From Rutstroemia sp. NJR-2017a BVV2 (taxonomy: Eukaryota; Ascomycota; Leotiomycetes; Helotiales; Rutstroemiaceae), in the NCBI GenBank assembly GCA_002946415.1, contig NJPS01000030.1:62001-126000 (forward strand): 64,000 nt of DNA, read 5' to 3'. A program made the translations under genes and the position numbers. Positions 59,585 through 64,000 of this stretch are shown in pieces (the stretch's first letter is position 1; the number at the start of each line of letters is the position of its first letter). Under the pieces are notes generated by a model, which did no database searches, was not told the origin of the DNA, and saw only the letters and a program-made list of their open reading frames with translations.

Positions 59585-62500
59585 CTAAGCCCATCTAGCA
59601 CCTTCTCTCTCCGCCTCCAGCCTCGCAATCCTCGCCTCCTCACTCTCCTCGCCACCGCCTCTCCTGCCCTTCTTCCTTCCTTTCCCTCTCCCCCCATCAT
59701 CCACCTCATCTCTGCTCCTCTTCCTACCCATACCCAAGGCGCTCGTCAGACCTGCAATTCTCTGAGCTTCTTTAAGCAATCTTTCTCTGTTCCTCGCTTC
59801 TCTTTCCAAAGTATGAGGATCGACTTCCTTTTCTTTCTTTTCCTTTTCGGGTTCGCGGTGCTGTGTTGTCGCAGCTGTGGAAGTAGCAGTATTGCGTTCC
59901 GAGTCGCGCCGGGAGCGGTGCGAATCACTATGGCGGCTTGAGCGGTCTCGCTCCTTTTCGCGCTCGCGCTGACTGGCTTTGGGTCCGGTGGGTATGTTGA
60001 GAGGTAATGTGATCTCTTTGGTCGGCTTACTGCGGGAACTGGCGCCTTTTATCTCGATGCCGTTCCCACCGTTAGAGATAAGCGAGGCTCGACGAGAAGA
60101 GTTGCTGGCTTCGACGGGTGTTTGTAGAGGCGTGGAATCAGAGTACTTGTCGTCATTTTCATGACGGCTATGTTTACGGCGATGCTCACGATCACGGTCG
60201 CGATCGCGGTCTCGATCTCGGCTTCTGGATCGGTCATCTCGGTGTGAGCGACTTGATCGGTGTTTATGAGAGGACTTGTGTTTGTCGTCATCTCTATCCC
60301 GCTCACTTCGGTCGCGATATTTGTCTCTGTCCCGACGGCTGCGATGACTTGATCTCTTAGAGTCTTGTGGTGAAGCAGATCGAGATCTCTCTTCGTCGTC
60401 GCGTCGCTTGTCATCGTCATCTTTCTTTTCAGCTCCATCATCTTTACCGTCGCGTTCGATTTCGGCTTCTTCCTCATGGCGACGGCGACGTTCTCGTCTT
60501 CTCTCCCGTCTTCGCTCGATTTCTTCTTCGTCTTCGGATAACGATCGGGATGCTGACCTATGTCTATGGCGACGATGGCGCCGCTCTCTGCTTCTATCTC
60601 TTTTTCGATCCTTAGATCTCGACCGAGATCTCGATCGATCCTTCTCCTTTTCATTGTCTCGTTCTTCCGAGACGGATCGACTTCGTCCTCTTTCTTGGGT
60701 AGCAGACTCGGGACCACCACTTACACTTCCTCTCGCGCTTGAGCCGCCTCGTCCTGCAATAGAGAAACCACGAGTCCTAATGTTAGAAAGACTTGTGTTA
60801 GGCAAACCTTCACGCATGGCTTTCGGTCCAGTGGGAGCGTTGATTGGTACATCGACGGGTTTCACATTTGGATGTTGCATGACTCCATTGAACCCTCCGC
60901 GACCACCACGCGATTGTGTAAATCCGCCCCGTGAGTAAACATGACTGCGCATATTCGGGTCTACAGGAAACATAGTATTAGAACCATCTCCAATTGAAGT
61001 AATCGGCGCGAAAGCGGTCGATTCAGAAGCGTCCAGGGATTGAATAGGCTGTAGGCTAATTTCACTATCCATCACTCCGGAAGCGAAAGCAGCATCTTGG
61101 TTTACTTCTGACTCCTCGCCATGCTGTGCTTGAGAGTCCATAGGCTCTTGGTTGGCATTATCATTGTCGTTCTTTGTAGCTTCTGATTCGTCATTTGGAG
61201 ATGTTGGACGCAATTCTCGTCCAAATTCATCAACATTGTCTGCAGCCGCAGTTGACGAGTCTCCTTTAGGTCCTGTAGGTAATGTTCCGCTCTCATTAAA
61301 TGTTCCATTAAATTGGTGGTTTGAGCCAAATTGTTGATGAGAATGTGTGGGATCATTGGAACCAAATCCATGGCCACCACGATGATGGTACCCTCCCCGG
61401 CCTCTACCTCGTCCGCGGCCGTGGTAGCCCTGCGAATAACTGCTTTGATAGTCATTGTACTGGTTTGCGCGTCCATAATTACCTTGATTAAATCCTGCAG
61501 TATTTTGGGAAAAACCAGAATTATTTGCTCCATAATCACCAACGCCCATGCCTGTACCATTGGGATGATTGTAATTATCTGGTCCGACATTCCATGATTG
61601 TTGGGAGTTCCACCCATTATTGAAACCACCTGCTCCGCCATCGAAGTTTCCCATTCCCATTCCCATGTTCATGCCATTCATGCCCATGCCCGCTGCCCCA
61701 AACCCTCCATTCATCATCATATTTTGCATCGTCATCGGATCCATGTTCATTCCAGGCATTCCTTTCGAATTTGTCAGCTCTGCATGTAGATAAAAATTGA
61801 GAGGGGACATACCCATCATAGGAAAATTCCCAAACCCAGGCGCCATGCTATTTTGCATTGCCATCATCATTTGCATTTGGTTGAAGTCTCCAGCAAACCC
61901 CATCCCTGGAAATCCTCCAGCCGTATTAGCATCGAATCCAAAACCAGTAGCAAGAGCTGGAGTCTGCGATGCCATAGCATCGTCTCTCTCGGTAGGATCT
62001 TTTTCTTCGTCATGTCCACTATCAGCAGCCACGGCATCTACCTGTTTGGCATCATCGTTTGGCTCTTGACCAGGTGCAATTTCCTAGTTAAGTCAGTGTC
62101 TCTGCGCACCTCAAAATTCACGCTATCTGCATACCTCGATAGAGGGTTTGGGTATATCCTGTTGATCTTCAGATGGCAGATCCATTTCATCCTTATCTGC
62201 CAGATTCTGGTCCGCGTGTGTGGTTTCCACGGCGGTTGTTGTTTCAGTAGTAGGCGGCGCATCTGTCTGGACCTGGGGAGGTACTTCAACTATGGGTGCG
62301 GCTTCAAAAGTATTGGACGCTGGTGCTACTGGAGTGGCAGGTGGCGTATCCTTGCTTTGCTTGACACGAGCATCGATGCGTTTCTTTTCCTCCGTTCGTA
62401 GAAAGACTTTGATTGTAGTTCGTAGGGACTTGTGTGGTTTGCAGTCCTCGGCAGAGACTGGAGTGTGTTCGCACACTGGACAGGAAGATGGAAGCGTTGA

Positions 62501-62757
62501 GTGACCTTGTAATATTAGCAATCGTGCGCTTGTAGAGCAGACATAGAGTAAACTCACATGTTTCGCAGATGGCTTGGTCGCAACATGGGAGGCGGAAAGC
62601 ATTGACAGCTAGTTTACTGCAGATTGCGCATCGAAGCTTGATTGGAATTTCGTCTTGCGATAGAGAGCTAAGGGCTTGTGAGTTTTTACATTAGACAAAT
62701 TGGATACGCGCAAACAGACCTGATAAGCTCAGCTTGTGCTCCTGTCGTCGCAGACAT
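59585..62757 (-). CDS. RING protein with Met/Gly-rich and RS-rich tails
   Basis: Five exons on minus (62757-62720, 62667-62558, 62505-62135, 62083-61813, 61761-59585) give 988 residues. A RING/U-box-like finger occupies residues 20-65: CAIC, then LPCCDQAICETC, then CPVC, assembled only after three exons are joined. A conserved basic helix follows (HKSLRTTIKVFLRTEEKKR). A disordered Thr/Pro/Glu-rich part precedes a Met/Gly/Asn-rich segment (FGMxxF-like, about 210-390) with an RGRGRGRGGYHHRGG box. A long Arg-Ser/Arg-Asp/Arg-Glu tract spans roughly 590-850. RS tracts usually place a protein with pre-mRNA processing, and RING plus RS recalls RBBP6/Mpe1. However, no DWNN domain precedes the finger, so this is a resemblance only. 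Nuclear E3 ligase activity in RNA processing is the best inference. Confidence 0.82.
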
Positions 62758-63477
62758 GGTTGACCCTCCAGACGTAGCTCCAGATGTAACTTCGCAGAAA
62801 ACTTCTTGATCTGTCAACCAGGACCTCGTAGGCTCAAGAAAGGAAGAGAATAGTAAGGAACGGACGGCACTAATGGTGCATGGATGCTAAAGCCATATGA
62901 CGTCGCGCATTACACGATTGCGAGTGACGATAACGAAGAATTCGCGGTTTCGAATTGCGAATGTCTGTTTTTCCGAACAGCCTTGAAGAAAGTTGCGTTG
63001 CTGTGATTGCAGATGGCGTTCGGCAATTAAATTTTAGCTTGAGGCTAATTCTCTGTGGGTCTCACGTGGTGCGGACGTTGGACATCGCTCCACTTATAAA
63101 AAGCTTCAAGATGCTGTTTAGATCAGTTTAATGATTCAAGAAAGTAGAATCTTCGACACACAAGCGAAGAAATTGCTACAATGTCACTTCGGAATATCAA
63201 TTGAAGCATGTGCTGCCCTTATTTGATTGCTCTGCCGCCGAGCTGCTTCATCCGAGCTCGGTATCGCTGATGTGTGGCTGGAGCGGGCAAGCTCCACTTG
63301 AAGTTCCAGTGCTGTGGCTGAAGCTCAAGCAAAACCCGGGAAATAGAAGCATAGGCAAAGTAATGACATGTTCGATACTTCCCTGAATCTTTCAACCCAT
63401 TTTTCGGAAGTTCTTCTGACTTTTCACCATGTTTTTCGAGACCCAGCAGCGTTAGATACGGAATATCATACATCATC
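62758..63477. promoter_or_regulatory. Divergent promoter region, RING-RS gene / hydrolase-like gene
   Basis: 720 bp between divergent starts. No gene is seen. It must contain both promoters; no specific element is assigned. Confidence 0.5.
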
Positions 63478-64000
63478 ATGCTTTTAGGCCAGGTTTCATG
63501 GCTTGATATTGCAGTATTTCTTATGTTTCTTGCCCCTCAGTTAATCATGCATGTCGGTCTCTTTAAAACAGCAGCTTGTGGTCTCCAGGCACTACCGTTC
63601 CTTGGTAAGATATGCATGTCATTTCTATACTAAACTCGTTACTGACACACATATAGTATTCCAACTTCCTGTGTCATTCGTTAGAGAGCGATACCTCACT
63701 CCTCATGAAGCACGGTCACCGTTTGTCCAGCAAGCTTCTTGGTTTGAGGACGTCGTCATTCGATGCGTTAGATATGCATTTGCGTACATACCAGCTGATA
63801 TTGGCCGAGTTTTCTTTTCCAAGCTTGTGGCTCTGCCCTTTTTGCGCTTTCGGATGCTTAGGCATGGATATTTAAAATCTCCTATTCATTGGCATGAGGT
63901 CAAACGAGTAATGATTCACTTACCACCTTGGTATAAGAAGGCTGTTATAACAAATGCTGAAGCTCATAGGGACATATGGAAGGGCTCTGGATTATTTCTG
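63478..64000 (+). CDS. Alpha/beta-hydrolase-like protein, N-terminal part (3' end outside window)
   Basis: Exon 1 (63478-63604) and the start of exon 2 (63657-64000) encode the first 157 residues; the frame is still open at the window edge. The 52-bp intron has a GTAAGA donor and ATAG acceptor. The start shows a hydrophobic segment (WLDIAVFLMFLAPQLIMHVG) that may anchor the protein in a membrane. This is followed by FEDVVIRCVRYAFAYIPADI and LPFLRFRMLRHGYLKSP, segments I associate with fungal alpha/beta-hydrolase-3-like proteins. The HGGG oxyanion hole and catalytic triad would lie beyond the window, so the family call is tentative. It is divergently arranged with the RING-RS gene. Confidence 0.65.

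Noticed and set aside
60049..60720. 223-codon minus frame inside the RING-RS gene
   Set aside because: Frame shadow of the RS tract.

Overview
The window is nuclear DNA from a filamentous ascomycete (Pezizomycotina). The evidence is short GT-AG introns of about 47-144 bp with fungal branch sites, and gene families typical of this group: STAND NTPases, 2EXR proteins, GH43, a GH18 chitinase with CBM1, and an RlpA-like secreted protein. A Leotiomycetes-type plant-associated or saprotrophic fungus is my guess, but the sequence alone does not prove it. Both window edges cut through genes. I rebuilt fourteen genes by hand splicing. In each one except the two cut by the window edges, every exon junction keeps the reading frame to a stop codon.

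Left arm (1-6.9 kb): the 3' end of a secreted GH43 glycosidase, then an intact six-exon DUF7708-NACHT-ankyrin STAND protein. The next 11 kb (6.9-17.9 kb) holds no gene I can support. It is full of microsatellites and alternating C-rich and G-rich blocks. A five-exon RING-PH-VWA protein follows (17.9-21.7 kb). This is the domain order of the yeast Far1/Ste5 pheromone-MAPK scaffolds. A second gene-free, very G-rich stretch (21.7-24.8 kb) comes after it.

Middle (24.8-44 kb): two 2EXR proteins; a minus-strand NB-ARC-TPR STAND protein with an unusual disordered tail carrying 13 copies of an [I/V/L]DRxG-like motif; an RMD1-family (DUF155) membrane protein; an HMG-box INO80-subunit-like gene divergent from the chaperonin gene CCT8; a secreted beta-trefoil lectin-like protein made of two tandem modules; and a CBM1-tailed class III chitinase.

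Right arm (44-64 kb): a short-chain dehydrogenase, a polytopic membrane protein of unknown function, an RlpA-like small secreted protein, a C2H2 zinc-finger protein, a RING protein with Met/Gly-rich and Arg-Ser-rich tails, and the 5' end of an alpha/beta-hydrolase-like gene. These are separated by 2-3.4 kb gene-poor spacers.

Housekeeping genes (CCT8, HMG/INO80, RMD1-like, RING-RS) lie next to secreted carbohydrate-active genes and to recognition-type STAND genes. There are no operons. Neighbours are related only through shared divergent promoters (32.5-33.1 kb and 36.6-37.2 kb). I saw no tRNA, rRNA, CRISPR array or intact transposon.
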